Assembly (NCBI GenBank): GCA_022718015.1
Contig: JAIHZV010000074.1
Location: forward strand, 1 to 6,165
Source: Phascolarctobacterium sp.
Lineage (GTDB): Bacteria; Bacillota; Negativicutes; Acidaminococcales; Acidaminococcaceae
DNA length: 6,165 bases
Direction of reading: 5' to 3'
Under the pieces are notes generated by a model. That model was not told where the DNA came from. It was given only the letters and a program-made list of their open reading frames with translations, and made no database searches. The stretch's first letter is position 1. The number at the start of each line of letters is the position of its first letter. Shown here piece after piece: positions 4,922 to 6,165 of this stretch. Position numbers and translations under genes: made by a program.

Positions 4922-6163
4922 CTATTTCATAAAGCCATGATAATGACGCATCAGCACCATGGACTCTATTTGCTTCATAGTTTGCAATGCAACGCCGACA
5001 ACGATCAAAAGAGCAGTACCGCCGAAGTATATACCATCAATGCGGGTTATCCAGCCAATAACGTGAGGCATGAGCGCAATTAATGAGAGGAAGATGGCGC
5101 CTGCCAGAGTTATTCTGGACATTACTCTGTCAAGATAATCGGTAGTAGGTTTACCAGGACGCAGACCGGGGATAAAGCCGCCGTTCTTCTTGATATTATC
5201 GGAAAGATCTCCGATATTCAGGCTTACTGCTGTATAGAAGTAAGTGAAGAACAGGATCATGAGTACATAGAGCGTTGTCTGCAGCGGGCTGCCCCACTCG
5301 AACAACTTGCCCATGGATTTAACCCAAGGAACATCTACGAACTGAGCGATAGTCACAGGGAACATCAACACTGAAGAAGCGAAGATGATAGGAATAACGC
5401 CAGCCTGGTTAACTTTTAAAGGAATATAGCTGGTATGACCGCCATACGCCTTTCTGCCTACAACACGCTTTGCATATTGAACGGGTATTTTGCGAATACC
5501 TTCAGAGATGATAATTACGAAGACTACCATCGCCAAGGCAATAGCCGCGAACAAAATAACATTCAAAATGTTGACCGTGCCTGCTTGTAAGTATTGAAAA
5601 ATTATTTTGAGTCCATCAGGGAGTCGGGAAACGATGCCGGCAAAGATGATCAAGGAGATACCGTTACCAACACCGCGAGCAGTAATCTGCTCACCAATCC
5701 ACATCAGGAAAACCGTTCCTGCGGTAAGAGTAATCGCAATAAGCAGAACCGAAAGGATTCCGGGGTTATTGATTGCCATTCTCAGGCCGTAAGCCATACC
5801 GCAGGCCTGGATAAACGCCAAAGCCACCGTCAGCATACGAGTGAGCTTTGTCGTTTTCTTGAAGCCTTCCTCTCCTTCCTTGGACCATTGCTCCAAGGTC
5901 GGTACAACTACCTTCAACAGCTGCAAAATAATCGAAGCGTTGATGTATGGGGTAATACTCATAGCAAAAATGGAGAATTTGCTCAAGGCGCCGCCGCTGA
6001 ACATATCAAGCAGTCCGAAGAGATTGCCGCTACGGAAAAGCTGTTCAATTACAGAAGCGTTTACGCCTGGAACAGGTATATGTGTTCCAGCCCTGAATAC
6101 GATGAACATGGCGAGAGTAAAGATCACTTTTTGCCTGAGTTCTGCTATTCTAAATATGTTTGC
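4922..6163 (-). CDS. secY: Preprotein translocase subunit SecY (5' truncated by window edge)
   Basis: SecY is the central channel of the Sec translocon in the cytoplasmic membrane, working with SecE, SecG and SecA. 413 residues are visible and the frame stays open to the right edge, starting inside ANIFRIAELRQKVIFTLAMF. Perhaps five to ten N-terminal residues are missing. The GTG at 6125-6127 is an internal valine, not the start. Ten hydrophobic segments are expected for the family, and most are visible as Leu/Ile/Val-rich runs. Visible-residue landmarks: RAGTHIPVPG (24-33), the plug and pore region ending AMSITPYINASIILQLL (67-83), GEQITARGVGNGISLI (157-172), SEGIRKIPVQYAKR cytoplasmic loop (220-233) and GLRPGKPT (333-340), in the loop important for SecA interaction. 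It ends RHYHGFMK. Nothing is missing or unusual in the visible part. Confidence 0.97.
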   Translation of the reverse strand, partial: ANIFRIAELRQKVIFTLAMFIVFRAGTHIPVPGVNASVIEQLFRSGNLFGLLDMFSGGALSKFSIFAMSITPYINASIILQLLKVVVPTLEQWSKEGEEGFKKTTKLTRMLTVALAFIQACGMAYGLRMAINNPGILSVLLIAITLTAGTVFLMWIGEQITARGVGNGISLIIFAGIVSRLPDGLKIIFQYLQAGTVNILNVILFAAIALAMVVFVIIISEGIRKIPVQYAKRVVGRKAYGGHTSYIPLKVNQAGVIPIIFASSVLMFPVTIAQFVDVPWVKSMGKLFEWGSPLQTTLYVLMILFFTYFYTAVSLNIGDLSDNIKKNGGFIPGLRPGKPTTDYLDRVMSRITLAGAIFLSLIALMPHVIGWITRIDGIYFGGTALLIVVGVALQTMKQIESMVLMRHYHGFMK

Positions 6164-6165
6164 GA

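Noticed and set aside
6125..6127. GTG as a possible secY start codon
   Set aside because: The frame stays open upstream to the window edge and encodes ANIFRIAELRQK, the conserved SecY N-terminal region, so this GTG is an internal valine.

Overview
The window is a run of minus-strand genes from a bacterium, almost certainly a Firmicute (Bacillota). It covers the distal end of the S10-spc-alpha ribosomal protein supercluster. Read in the direction of transcription (right to left) the order is secY (5' end just outside the window), adk, infA, rpmJ, rpsM, rpsK, rpsD, rpoA, rplQ. Having rpsD between rpsK and rpoA, a four-cysteine zinc lid in adenylate kinase, strong AGGAGG-type Shine-Dalgarno sites and moderate GC all fit Firmicutes. 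The S4 N-terminus (MAIDRTPVLKRC...) resembles my recollection of Negativicutes (Acidaminococcaceae/Veillonellales type). That finer placement is an inference, not proven by the window.

Region by region: 6165-4922 is SecY, the protein-export channel. 4909-4259 is adenylate kinase. 4246-4028 is initiation factor IF-1, with a GTG start. 3999-3886 is ribosomal protein L36 (37 aa). 3868-3500 is S13, 3477-3085 is S11 (GTG start), 3068-2475 is S4, 2403-1426 is the RNA polymerase alpha subunit and 1406-1068 is L17. Genes in this block are 12-28 nt apart, except for a 71-nt gap with a small hairpin between rpsD and rpoA. A strong intrinsic terminator at about 1019-1052 ends the operon.

After the terminator a second, probably separate, transcription unit runs on the same strand. 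An extended -10 promoter (TGCTATAAT, near 954-962) precedes a 63-aa cysteine-containing small protein (920-729). Fifteen nt later comes an M20-family amidohydrolase closely resembling AbgA, the aminobenzoyl-glutamate hydrolase A subunit (713 to the window edge, 3' truncated).

Functionally the main block is core growth machinery: translation initiation, 30S and 50S assembly, transcription, adenylate balance and secretion. It is co-expressed so that these keep pace with growth. No mobile element, CRISPR array, tRNA or rRNA was seen, and I see no clear evidence of an undescribed multi-gene system. The points most worth a second look are the missing map gene between adk and infA, the small Cys protein coupled to the AbgA-like gene, and the rpsD-rpoA intergenic hairpin.
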